Shown piece by piece: positions 54,701 to 64,000 of a stretch of 64,000 nucleotides of DNA. Both the position numbers and the translations under genes were made by a program. The stretch is from positions 3,301,001-3,365,000 of the forward strand of contig NC_092648.1 of NCBI RefSeq assembly GCF_032118995.1, read 5' to 3'. A model generated the notes under the pieces. That model was given only the letters and a program-made list of their open reading frames with translations. It was not told the DNA's origin and searched no databases. Source of the DNA: Asterias amurensis. Its lineage: Eukaryota; Echinodermata; Asteroidea; Forcipulatida; Asteriidae. Each line of letters opens with the position of its first letter. Position 1 is the first letter of the stretch.

Positions 54701-57700
54701 TTAAGATAACTGAAGTCTTCTTCAAATTGCATCTTCTTCAAGAAGTTATTCTTCTTCGTTTTTTTCTCTTCATGTTTCTGTTGCAATAAGTTTAAACTCT
54801 TTGGTGCATACCTGTAGCACTGATTACAAGAGTACCTCTTTTGTTCAAAATGGAGACTTGAAGTTAAAAGAATGCAAATGTTCTCCTTCAAATAAAAGCT
54901 CATGTTCTACCTACAAACAAACAGTTACACCCCCCCCCCACCCCACTGACAGAACTATGTTGTCCTGGAGTATGACAATATAAACTGCACCCCAGGCTAA
55001 GCTGGCTCAACATCTGTCAGTGCCTGGTTAGGGACCAGAAGAAGATGACAGTTCTCCTCCATTATGGGCCTATCTTCTTCATTGCTGTGTGGATCTTTCT
55101 ATTTTCGGGATAACTGAAGTCTTCTTCAAATCGCATCTTGTTCAAGAAGTTATTCTTCTTCGTTTTTTTCTCTTCATGTTTCTGTTGCAATAAGTTTAAA
55201 CTCTTTGGTGCATACCTGTAGCACTGCTTACAAGAGTACCTCTTTTGTTCAAAATGGAGACTTGAAGTTAAAAGAATGCAAATGTTCTCCTTCAAATAAA
55301 AGCCCACGTTCTACCTACTAACAAACTGTTACCCCCCCCCCCCCCACGGACGGAACTATGTTGTCCTGGAGTATGACAATATAAACTGCACCCCAGGCTA
55401 AGCTGGCTCAACATCTGTCAGTGCCTGGTTAGGGCCCAGAAGAAGATGACAGTTCTCCTCCAATATGGGCCTATCTTCTTCATTTTTGGTTGATCTTTCT
55501 ATTTTAAGATAACTGAAGTCTTCTTCAAATTGCATCTTCTTCAAGAAGTTATTCTTCTTCGTTTTTTTCTCTTCATGTTTCTGTTGCAATAAGTTTAAAC
55601 TCTTTGGTGCATACCTGTAGCACTGATTACAAGAGTACCTCTTTTGTTCAAAATGGAGACTTGAAGTTAAAAGAATGCAAATGTTCTCCTTCAAATAAAA
55701 GCTCATGTTCTACCTACAAACAAACAGTTACACCCCCCCCCCACCCCACTGACAGAACTATGTTGTCCTGGAGTATGACAATATAAACTGCACCCCAGGC
55801 TAAGCTGGCTCAACATCTGTCAGTGCCTGGTTAGGGACCAGAAGAAGATGACAGTTCTCCTCCATTATGTGCCTATCTTCTTCGTTTTTGGTGGATCTTT
55901 CTTTCTTGGGTTAACTGAAGTCTTCTTCAAGTCGCATCTTCTTCAAGAAGTTATTCTTCTTCGTTTTTTTCTCTTCATGTTTCTGTTGCAATAAGTTTAA
56001 ACTCTTTGGTGCATACCTGTAGCACTGATTACAAGAGTACCTCTTTTGTTCAAAATGGAGACTTGAAGTTAAAAGAATGCAAATGTTCTCCTTCAAATAA
56101 AAGCCCACGTTCTACCTACTAACAAACTGTTACCCCCCCCCCCCCACGGACGGAACTATGTTGTCTTGGAGTATGACAATATAAACTGCACCCCAGGCTA
56201 AGCTGGCTCAACATCTGTCAGTGCCTGGTTAGGGCCCAGAAGAAGATGACAGTTCTCCTCCAATATGGGCCTATCTTCTTCATTTTTGGTTGATCTTTCT
56301 ATTTTAAGATAACTGAAGTCTTCTTCAAATTGCATCTTCTTCAAGAAGTTATTCTTCTTCGTTTTTTTCTCTTCATGTTTCTGTTGCAATAAGTTTAAAC
56401 TCTTTGGTGCATACCTGTAGCACTGATTACAAGAGTACCTCTTTTGTTCAAAATGGAGACTTGAAGTTAAAAGAATGCAAATGTTCTCCTTCAAATAAAA
56501 GCCCACGTTCTACCTACTAACAAACTGTTACCCCCCCCCCCCACGGACGGAACTATGTTGTCCTGGAGTATGACATTATAAACTGCACCCCAGGCTAAGC
56601 TGGCTCAACATCTGTCAGTGCCTGGTTAGGGCCCAGAAGAAGATGACAGTTCTCCTCCATTATGTGCCTATCTTCTTCATTTTTGGTGGATCTTTCTTTC
56701 TTGGGTTAACTGAAGTCTTCTTCAAGTCGCATCTTCTTCAAGAAGTTATTCTTCTTCGTTTTTTTCTCTTCATGTTTCTGTTGCAATAAGTTTAAACTCT
56801 TTGGTGCATACCTGTAGCACTGATTACAAGAGTACCTCTTTTGTTCAAAATGGAGACTTGAAGTTAAAAGAATGCAAATGTTCTCCTTCAAATAAAAGCC
56901 CACGTTCTACCTACAAACAAACTGTAACCCCCCCCCCCCCCCCCACGGACGGAGCTATGTTGTCCTGGAGTATGACAATATAAACTGTACCCCAGGCTAA
57001 GCTGGCTCAACATCTGTCAGTGCCTGGTTAGGGACCAGAAGAAGATGACAGTTCTCCTCCATTATGGGCCTATCTTCTTCATTGCTGTGTGGATCTTTCT
57101 ATTTTCGGGATGACTGAAGTCTTCTTCAAATCGCATCTTCTTCAAGAAGTTATTCTTCTTCGTTTTTTTCTCTTCATGTTTCTGTTGCAATAAGTTTAAA
57201 CTCTTTGGTGCATACCTGTAGCACTGCTTACAAGAGTACCTCTTTTGTTCAAAATGGAGACTTGAAGTTAAAAGAATGCAAATGTTCTCCTTCAAATAAA
57301 AGCCCACGTTCTACCTACTAACAAACTGTTACCCCCCCCCCCCCACGGATGGAACTATGTTGTCCTGGAGTATGACAATATAAACTGCACCCCAGGCTAA
57401 GCTGGCTCAACATCTGTCAGTGCCTGGTTAGGGCCCAGAAGAAGATGACAGTTCTCCTCCATTATGTGCCTATCTTCTTCATTTTTGGTGGATCTTTCTT
57501 TCTTGGGTTAACTGAAGTCTTCTTCAAATCGCATCTTCTTCAAGAAGTTATTCTTCTTCGTTTTTTTCTCTTCATGTTTCTGTTGCAATAAGTTTAAACT
57601 CTTTGGTGCATACCTGTAGCACTGATTACAAGAGTACCTCTTTTGTTCAAAATGGAGACTTGAAGTTAAAAGAATGCAAATGTTCTCCTTCAAATAAAAG

Positions 57701-60345
57701 CCCACGTTCTACCTACAAACAAACTGTAACCCCCCCCCCCCCCCCACGGACGAGCTATGTTGTCCTGGAGTATGACAATATAAACTGCACCCACGGGCTA
57801 AGCTGGCTCAACATCTGTTAGTGCCTGGTTAGGGCCCAGAAGCAGATGACAGTTCTCCTCCAATATGGGCCTATCTTCTTCATTTTTGGTTGATCTTTCT
57901 ATTTTGAGATAACTGAAGTCTTCTTCAAATCCCATCTTCTTCAAGAAGTTATTCTTCTTCGTTTTTTTCTCTTCATGTTTCTATTGCAATAAGTTTAAAC
58001 TCTTTGGTGCATATCTGTAGCACTGATTACAAGAGTACCTCTTTTGTTCAAAATGGAGACTTGAAGTTAAAAGAATGCAAATGTTCTCCTTCAAATAAAA
58101 GCCTGTGTTCTATCTACAGACAAACCGTTACCCCCCCCCCCCCCCCACGGACGGAACTATGTTGTCCTGGAGTATGACATTATAAACTGCACCCCAGGCT
58201 AAGCTGGCTCAACATCTGTCAGTGCCTGGTTAGGGCCCAGAAGAAGATGACAGTTCTCCTCCATTATGGGCCTATCTTCTTCATTTTGTTGTGGATCTTT
58301 CTCTTGTTGGATAACTGAAGTCTTCTTCAAATCGCATCTTCTTCAAGAAGTTATTCTTCTTCGTTTTTTTCTCTTCATGTTTCTGTTGCAATAAGTTTAA
58401 ACTCTTTGGTGCATATCTGTAGCACTAATTACAAGAGTACCTCTTTTGTTCAAAATGGAGACTTGAAGTTAAAAGAATGCAAATGTTCTCCTTCAAATAA
58501 AAGCCCACGTTCTACCTACAAACAAACTGTAACCCCCCCCCCCCCCCCACGGACGAGCTATGTTGTCCTGGAGTATGACAATATAAACTGCACCCACGGG
58601 CTAAGCTGGCTCAACATCTGTTAGTGCCTGGTTAGGGCCCAGAAGCAGATGACAGTTCTCCTCCAATATGGGCCTATCTTCTTCATTTTTGGTTGATCTT
58701 TCTATTTTGAGATAACTGAAGTCTTCTTCAAATCCCATCTTCTTCAAGAAGTTATTCTTCTTCGTTTTTTTCTCTTCATGTTTCTATTGCAATAAGTTTA
58801 AACTCTTTGGTGCATATCTGTAGCACTGATTACAAGAGTACCTCTTTTGTTCAAAATGGAGACTTGAAGTTAAAAGAATGCAAATGTTCTCCTTCAAATA
58901 AAAGCCTGTGTTCTATCTACAGACAAACCGTTACCCCCCCCCCCCCCCCCCCACGGACGGAACTATGTTGTCCTGGAGTATGACATTATAAACTGCACCC
59001 CAGGCTAAGCTGGCTCAACATCTGTCAGTGCCTGGTTAGGGCCCAGAAGAAGATGACAGTTCTCCTCCATTATGGGCCTATCTTCTTCATTTTGTTGTGG
59101 ATCTTTCTCTTGTTGGATAACTGAAGTCTTCTTCAAATCGCATCTTCTTCAAGAAGTTATTCTTCTTCGTTTTTTTCTCTTCATGTTTCTGTTGCAATAA
59201 GTTTAAACTCTTTGGTGCATATCTGTAGCACTAATTACAAGAGTACCTCTTTTGTTCAAAATGGAGACTTGAAGTTAAAAGAATGCAAATGTTCTCCTTC
59301 AAATAAAAGCCCACGTTCTACCTACAAACAAACTGTTCCCCCCCCCCCCCCACGGACGGAACTATGTTGTCCTGGAGTATGACAATATAAACTGCACCCA
59401 CTGGCTAAGCTGGCTCAACATCTGTCAGTGCCTGGTTAGGGCCCAGAAGAAGATGACAGTTCTCCTCCATTATGGGCCTATCTTCTTCTTTTTGTTGTGG
59501 ATCTTTCTCTCGTTGGATAACTGAAGTCCTCTTCAAATCGCGTCTTCTTCAAGAAGATATTCTTCTTCGTTTTTTTCTCTTCATGTTTCTGTTGCAATAA
59601 GTTTGAACTCTTTGCTGCATATCTGTAGCACTGATTACAAGAGTACCTCTTTTGTTCAAAATGGAGACTTGAAGTTAAAAGAATGCAAATGTTCTCCTTC
59701 AAATAAAAGCCTGTGTTCTATCTACAAACAAACCGTTACCCCCCCTCCCCCCCCCCCCCCCACTGTCGGAACTATGTTGTCCTGGAGTATGACAATATAA
59801 ACTGCAACCCCCGGGCTAAGCTGGCTCAACATCTGTCAGTGCCTGGTTAGGGCCCAGAAGAAGGTGACAGTTCTCCTACATTCTATCTTCAACTTTTACC
59901 TCCAAGATTTTCATGAAAGGCTTTGACGTCAGTAAGTTTTGTATCCAGCACTTCTTTTTTGTTCTCCAATCACCAGATCACTGTTCACATAACAGACTTC
60001 TCTTCATACAGTATTTATTGTGGAATTTTGTCTTCTTCTTGATCAACTGAAATCTTCTTTACATCAAGATGTCAGACCTACTGGCCAACTTCACCTTCAT
60101 TATACTAAGAGTCTCAACTTGAGACTCATCTTCATCAAGAACTCGTTCTTCTTTATTTTTGTTCTGGCTCAGAAGGAGATTACATTCCTCCTCCATTATG
60201 GGTCTGTCGTCTCCATTTCTCTAGGATCTTTCTGTTCTTGATCATCTGAAATCTTCTTAACATCAAGCCGAAGATGTTCTGGGCAATTTCCATGAACTAC
60301 TCCAATGTGGCCGTTTTAGCACAATAGCACCATTTTGTTCTGCAG

Positions 60346-60465
60346 ACATTTTACTCTGCAAGGTGGTGCTCCGTCAATCCAACGTTAATGATGTTTGCTT
60401 CTCATGACACCCGTCTCTGCCTCATTGTGGTTAACTAGATGTGTACTGTAATGATGATCCTTGAA
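60346..60465 (+). other. Exon-like module E1 (120 nt)
   Basis: Acceptor CATTTTGTTCTGCAG, donor TTGAA|GTAAGTTG. It follows a decayed satellite-intron-like stretch (CATCTGAAATCTTCTTAACA), i.e. it stands where the core part of a monomer would stand. All frames contain stops. It shares an AGGTGGTGCTC word with the later modules, though at a different offset. Confidence 0.35.
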
Positions 60466-60929
60466 GTAAGTTGTGCAGGGAAGAATTTGGTTTTTTTTTC
60501 AAGTAATTTTCATTCTTTAGTGTTTATGTTTCAAAGGTACATACCTGTGGTAGTTGTCGAAGACAAGTATTCTCACTTTGTGCATCCAAACACCTGCATA
60601 GAATAATATACCTGTTTGGGCTGAACTGGTCATAGTTTGCAAGAGAATAATAAAAGAAAAAATAGCCTTATTTTGCATTACTCTGTGTGCATTTAGATGC
60701 ATATTAAAAGGCTAAGCTGATGTCATTTGTATTTTGATAGAGATTTTACCTCTTTCTCAAAAACTAAGTTATTTCAGAGAGAGAGAGTCAGTCTCACAAT
60801 GTTTTTTTTTACTCTGAACAGCTCTCCTTTGCTTGGTACAATTAATTTGTTTTGCTAACAATTATTTGATTAGTTACAAACAGTGTCCAGTGCCTTTATT
60901 GAAACAACAATTTCCCTTTTTTTTTTTAG

Positions 60930-61049
60930 CTTTTAAGAACTTGTAGGTTGGATGGGATTACCCTGTGAGTAGGTGATGCTCTATGCAACGAGTTTGGCTT
61001 CTTGTTACACCTGCCTTACCATGAAGGATGTACTATTCAGCTGTAGAAG
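60930..61049 (+). other. Exon-like module E2 (120 nt)
   Basis: A long pyrimidine tract and AG (CCCTTTTTTTTTTTAG) precede it and GTAGAAG|GTAAAATT follows. The middle (GGTTGGATGGGATTACC, AGTAGGTGATGCTCTATG) aligns with the middle of E4. No long open frame. Confidence 0.4.
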
Positions 61050-61210
61050 GTAAAATTTAAGAATTTCTTTACTTTGAATTTGTTTTAAGTAAACCAATGT
61101 CTCATTATGCCATAGCACTTTGGCATGAGATGCTTTGAGGACCTGTCTCTTAGATAATGTAACTTACCCAAGTAAGTTGTACTCTGTCGGTGTAATGTTT
61201 ATGATGGCAA

Positions 61211-61870
61211 AAAAAACTTACTTAGTAACGAGCAATGGAGAGCCTTTGATAGTATACAAATATTGACTGCATTCTATTTTCCGAGGCGCAGCCGAGGGGA
61301 AATGGAACGGTCCAGGGATCACCGAGGTAGTCATGAGTTTTAACCATAGCACGAGTTAAAGCAGTCAATATATGTTTTATAACACCCCAACAGACTATTT
61401 ATTATCCTCGTACACTTCAGACTCACAGATGCACAACTGATTTGGTTCGAGGTGGTTAAAAAAGATGTCTAGGTACTGCACCTTGTGTGAAAGTCGTCAG
61501 ACTGATGCACTATCACATGGCCCCCTTTTCTAGTAAAACTAAGACATTTAATGTGACGCGCTCATTACCAATGAAAAGGCAGAATATTTGTAAGGGGTTT
61601 TATAATATAAAACATTGTGAGGAAACGAATCCCTCTGAAATAGCATAGATTTTGAGAGAGAGGTACTTGCTCAAATAATGCTAAACTTCACCTGAAGCCT
61701 TTAATTGTGCATCTGAAAGCACACAACGTTGTGCAACGAGGATGTTTTTTTCTTTCATAAGCTTCTCTTGGACGTCAAGGACCAATTGAGCCTAAATGTT
61801 CACAGGTTTGTTATTTTAAGCATATGTTGGGATACACCAAGTGAGATTATTGGTCTTTGACAATTACCAA
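61211..61870. mobile_element. Split 'GTGGACACT'-family element
   Basis: Left piece ACTTACTTAGTAACGAGCAA with TGGAGAGC (61211-61256) and right piece CAGGTTTGTTATTTTAAGCA with TGTTGGGATACACCAAGTGAG (61802-61870) match the two halves of the 9687-9880 MITE. They are separated here by about 550 bp of other sequence. A further end, ACAGTGTCCAGTGCCTTTA, is at 60880-60899. Confidence 0.5.
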
Positions 61871-61893
61871 ACGTATCCTCATTTGATTCACAG

Positions 61894-62011
61894 TAACTTG
61901 TGGAGCTTTCAGGACCAGTAACTGAGATGATGCCATTCACCCAAGGAGTTGGTGCTTTTGATGAGACTACGATGTGTGGGATGTGTAGGCATACTGCTGT
62001 GATCCTTTAAG
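61894..62011 (+). other. Exon-like module E3 (118 nt)
   Basis: Acceptor TTTGATTCACAG, donor CTTTAAG|GTAAAATT. Contains GAGATGATGCCATTC, CAAGGAGTTGGTGCT and GATGAGACTACGATGTG, which line up with E4 at the same offsets. Stops occur in all three frames, so it is noncoding if transcribed. Confidence 0.45.
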
Positions 62012-62249
62012 GTAAAATTCCTTTTCAAAACAAGTGTTTTGTTTTCTTCTTCTGTTTGCCCTGAAACATCCTCCTCTTTTAAATTTAGGTGCGGACCCCC
62101 CTTTTTTTTGGTCGGAAATAAAGGAGAATCCTGGATTTGCACCTGTTTGGAAAATCCTGGATTTGCACCTGTTTGGAAAGTCCTGGATACGCCTCTGGTT
62201 TTAAAGACAATATTTAACAATCTAACAAAGTACCTCATTTTGTTCACAG

Positions 62250-62368
62250 GAGTTTGATACAAGATGCATAAAGGAGCTGGGATGATTTCATTTTTCTAAG
62301 GAGATGGTGCTCTGGGACCCTGATGTTGATGAGTCTTCATTCTTGTGATACATGATAGATGTTCAAAG
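62250..62368 (+). other. Exon-like module E4 (119 nt)
   Basis: Acceptor TTTTGTTCACAG, donor TTCAAAG|GTAAAACT. Contains GGGATGATTTCATT, TAAGGAGATGGTGCTCT and GATGTTGATGAGTC. It starts 356 bp after E3, close to the 400-bp satellite period. Stops occur in all frames. Confidence 0.45.
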
Positions 62369-62387
62369 GTAAAACTAAAGATAACAG

Positions 62388-62638
62388 TGGGTGCGTTTGA
62401 TTAGCTTCCCCATGTCGACCCTGATCTGCTTCCGGTACATTCGAATGGCTTTGATGTCATTCCAGGGGCTCACTCGGGTCAGCCCCAAGTGCCCTGCTTG
62501 TGGAACGGGTCACTTGGGGCTGGCCCGAGGTGCATGGTGTCACCACGAGAGGGCGAGTGATCATTCGTTTAGCTCTTCTCAGGGGCTCATTCGAATGAGC
62601 ACCGCACAGTCGACCCGGTGAAGCTAATCAAACGCACC
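62388..62638. mobile_element. TIR element family A, copy 2
   Basis: Ends GTGGGTGCGTTTGATTAGCT and AGCTAATCAAACGCACC. Internal words AGGGGCTCACTCGGGTCAGC, AGTGCCCTGCTTGTGGAACG and CACGAGAGGGCGAGTG match the copy at 4998-5260 in order. Total about 250 bp, no transposase frame. Confidence 0.8.
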
Positions 62639-63254
62639 ATGTGATGCTTACACACTAAATGGGTCATTTGTCGGAAATATCAGAATGAAGAAACAAGTCA
62701 AAACATGCCAATAAAAGCATACAATTTTCAAAAATATGTTTGTTTATATTTAAATGCCAAAATGTCTTATTTTTTTTTTTTTGGGGGGGGGGCAACTTCC
62801 TTTTGACAAATAACATCCAAAAGGGGTTGAAATTAGCATGGAAAGAAAATAATCTTTTGCATACTTCGCTGTTTGTACTTCCACAAATTTCGAACCAAAA
62901 GTGGTATCAATATGGGATTTAACAGTATTAAAGCATTGATCAATGTAAAAAATATTTATTAATTACCCTGGTCTAAAAAAGACTCATTTTGATTGATCGC
63001 CTCACCCCTATTTTTAAATAGTTTGGGGGTTTTGGTTTTTCGAAAAGGAACCCTTTTTTTCAAATTTTACCTTCACTTTGACTTGTTGTTTCACCTTTTA
63101 AAAGTATGCGTACTGCTGTGTTTGGCTATTTTCCTTTTAAAACAAAATTCAAGTCTTTAGTCTTTTTGGGTTATTTATTGCGATTTCTTTAAATTGCACT
63201 GTTTCTTAATCAGGCTCAAAGTTCACTCGTCTTGTTTCTCCATTTCTTTCACAG

Positions 63255-63720
63255 AGACTCCTAGTTTCAAGATTATCTCCCGCATGATGATCAGAGTGCC
63301 GTCTTGATCTTCTCAGTTGCTTTCTGCTGCTTGAGGACAAACCTGGACCCAATTTCATAGCACTAATGGCAAGCAATTTTTGTGCTTAATGTAGCAGAAA
63401 AATTTGCTAAAGCATAAGCGTAGTTCACGGGTTAGCAAAAAGTTAGGCAGTCATCTTGCGTATACACCTTTGCTTTGTATTGTTACGTCATTCATTTTTC
63501 ACAGTAAGCACCAAAAGGTTAGCGTAACTTTTTTTGTGCTTACAGTTTAATAGCAGCGCTATGAAATGGAAACATGCACAGTAAGCACAAAGTTGGCCGC
63601 TAGACAGCTCTATGAAATTGGGCCCTGGAGAAATTGTATCTATTTTTTGCCTCCTCTGGGTCTTTCTGCCATTCAGAATGCAGTTGAAAAAAGTAATTTA
63701 ATAAATGTTTCAACAAATTC
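63255..63720 (+). other. Possible terminal exon with AATAAA
   Basis: The acceptor CATTTCTTTCACAG ends at 63254. No good donor follows before an AATAAA at 63700-63705. This could be the last exon of the proposed noncoding transcript. It contains a transposon-like hairpin (63348-63628). Weak on its own. Confidence 0.25.
63348..63628. mobile_element. 'TAAGC' hairpin family, copy 3
   Basis: Left end GACCCAATTTCATAGCACTA and right end CTATGAAATTGGGCCCTGG are inverted. A nested inner pair (GCAGCGCTATGAAATGG) suggests a duplicated end. Interior carries GTTAGC/GCTAAC and AGTAAGCACAAAG words. Confidence 0.65.
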
Positions 63721-63874
63721 TCAAATTAATTTTCTGGTCAAAAAAGTGCGTTTCTGGTATTTTGTTTCCTTTTGGAAACTGCATAAGAAAGGCAGAAAAG
63801 ACCCCATGGGAAAAATTTTAAGGAGACACGTTTTACCTTCGATTGAGTGTTTTGATTGATCTACACAATTTCGC

Positions 63875-64000
63875 CTTGCAATTGTGTGGTTCTACTTTGT
63901 GAACTAATGTAACATGGTCCGCCATTTTGTGGAACAAATCTTTTGACTCCACAAAATGGCGGACCGTGTTAGTTCATGAAGCAAACAGGAAACCACACAG
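63875..64000. mobile_element. Hairpin MITE, cut by the right window edge
   Basis: Arms TGTGTGGTTCTACTTTGTGA and (right) TTCATGAAGCAAACAGGAAA, with an inner perfect pair CCGCCATTTTGTGGA / TCCACAAAATGGCGG around a short loop. The right end CCACACAG touches the window edge, so the outer terminus may be missing. Confidence 0.7.

Larger units (their letters stand above)
46900..59350 (+). repeat. Higher-order repeats of about 1.2 kb and 0.8 kb in the satellite
   Basis: A monomer variant with CATTGCTGTGTGGATC recurs at 47119, 48323 and 49529 (about 1.2 kb, three monomers) and again at 55081 and 57081. Near the right end a dimer of about 803 bp repeats: the block beginning near 57840 (GCAGATGACAGTTCTCCTCC) recurs near 58643. 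Several periods coexist, as expected from repeated unequal exchange. Confidence 0.75.
38247..60250 (+). repeat. Satellite array, about 400-bp monomer, about 53 copies
   Basis: Counting the TTGTCCTGGAGT marker gives about 53 monomers spaced 395-455 bp (mostly 400-410). Monomer order: TTGTCCTGGAGTATGACAAT, AAACTGCACCCCAGGC, CTCAACATCTGTCAGTGCCT, GAAGAAGATGACAGTTCTCC, GGGCCTATCTTCTTC, AACTGAAGTCTTCTTCAAAT, CTTCTTCAAGAAGTTATTCT, TCTGTTGCAATAAGTTTAAA, GTAGCACTGATTACAAGAGT, GGAGACTTGAAGTTAAAAGA, TTCAAATAAAAGCCCA, then a poly-C tract of about 8-21 bases. The array is interrupted at 51101-51741 by a foldback element. The last monomers (50690-51100 and 59875-60250) are a diverged variant found at the end of both sub-arrays. 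Confidence 0.95.

Noticed and set aside
38247..60250. CRISPR-like array
   Set aside because: Repeats are about 400 bp, with no short repeat-spacer alternation; the setting is a spliced eukaryotic genome.

Overview
The window reads as nuclear DNA from a marine deuterostome, most likely an echinoderm and probably a sea star. The reasons are spliced genes with GT-AG introns, proteins close to vertebrate orthologues, many short hairpin (MITE-like) insertions, and a foldback element resembling sea urchin TU elements. The species is inferred, not shown. I see no prokaryotic or viral gene.

Gene part (1-24 kb). (1) The 3' end of BTBD9 lies on the + strand in four coding exons (700-889, 1829-1936, 2613-2691, 3478-3660), covering the second discoidin-like domain and the Ser/Pro-rich tail. 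(2) NDUFAF7, the mitochondrial complex I arginine methyltransferase, lies on the - strand in ten exons between 14870 and 9122. A very short first exon with a TISU/YY1-like start is proposed at 15431-15440. (3) DCAF5, a WD40 substrate receptor of CUL4-DDB1 ubiquitin ligases, lies on the + strand in eight exons from 16274 to 23825 and joins into one 866-codon frame. BTBD9 and NDUFAF7 converge. NDUFAF7 and DCAF5 diverge from a shared upstream region of about 0.8 kb. Introns and spacers hold at least ten hairpin MITE-like insertions from several families, plus small minisatellites.

Repeat part (24-64 kb). After a gene-poor stretch comes a diverged tandem duplication of about 450 bp (26.2-27.0 kb). 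A strong TATA box follows at 27466, with two exon-like segments (27496-27644 and 27831-27988). Three tandem-repeat fields come next: degenerate repeats of about 80-100 bp (28.0-28.85 kb), a minisatellite of about 85-90 bp with an 890-bp higher-order period (29.6-37.8 kb), and a satellite of about 400 bp with roughly 53 copies (38.2-60.25 kb). Each satellite monomer carries a poly-C tract. The satellite shows nested higher-order repeats (3.24 kb, 1.2 kb, 0.8 kb) and is interrupted once by a foldback element with TTAGGG-like repeats in its centre.

Downstream of the satellite are four exon-like segments of 118-120 nt, each with its own acceptor and donor; at least three resemble one another. My main hypothesis is that 27.5-63.7 kb is one long, mostly noncoding transcription unit, and that the satellite arose by amplifying one of its exon-intron modules. 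This is inference from splice-like signals, equal lengths and edge monomers, and needs RNA evidence.
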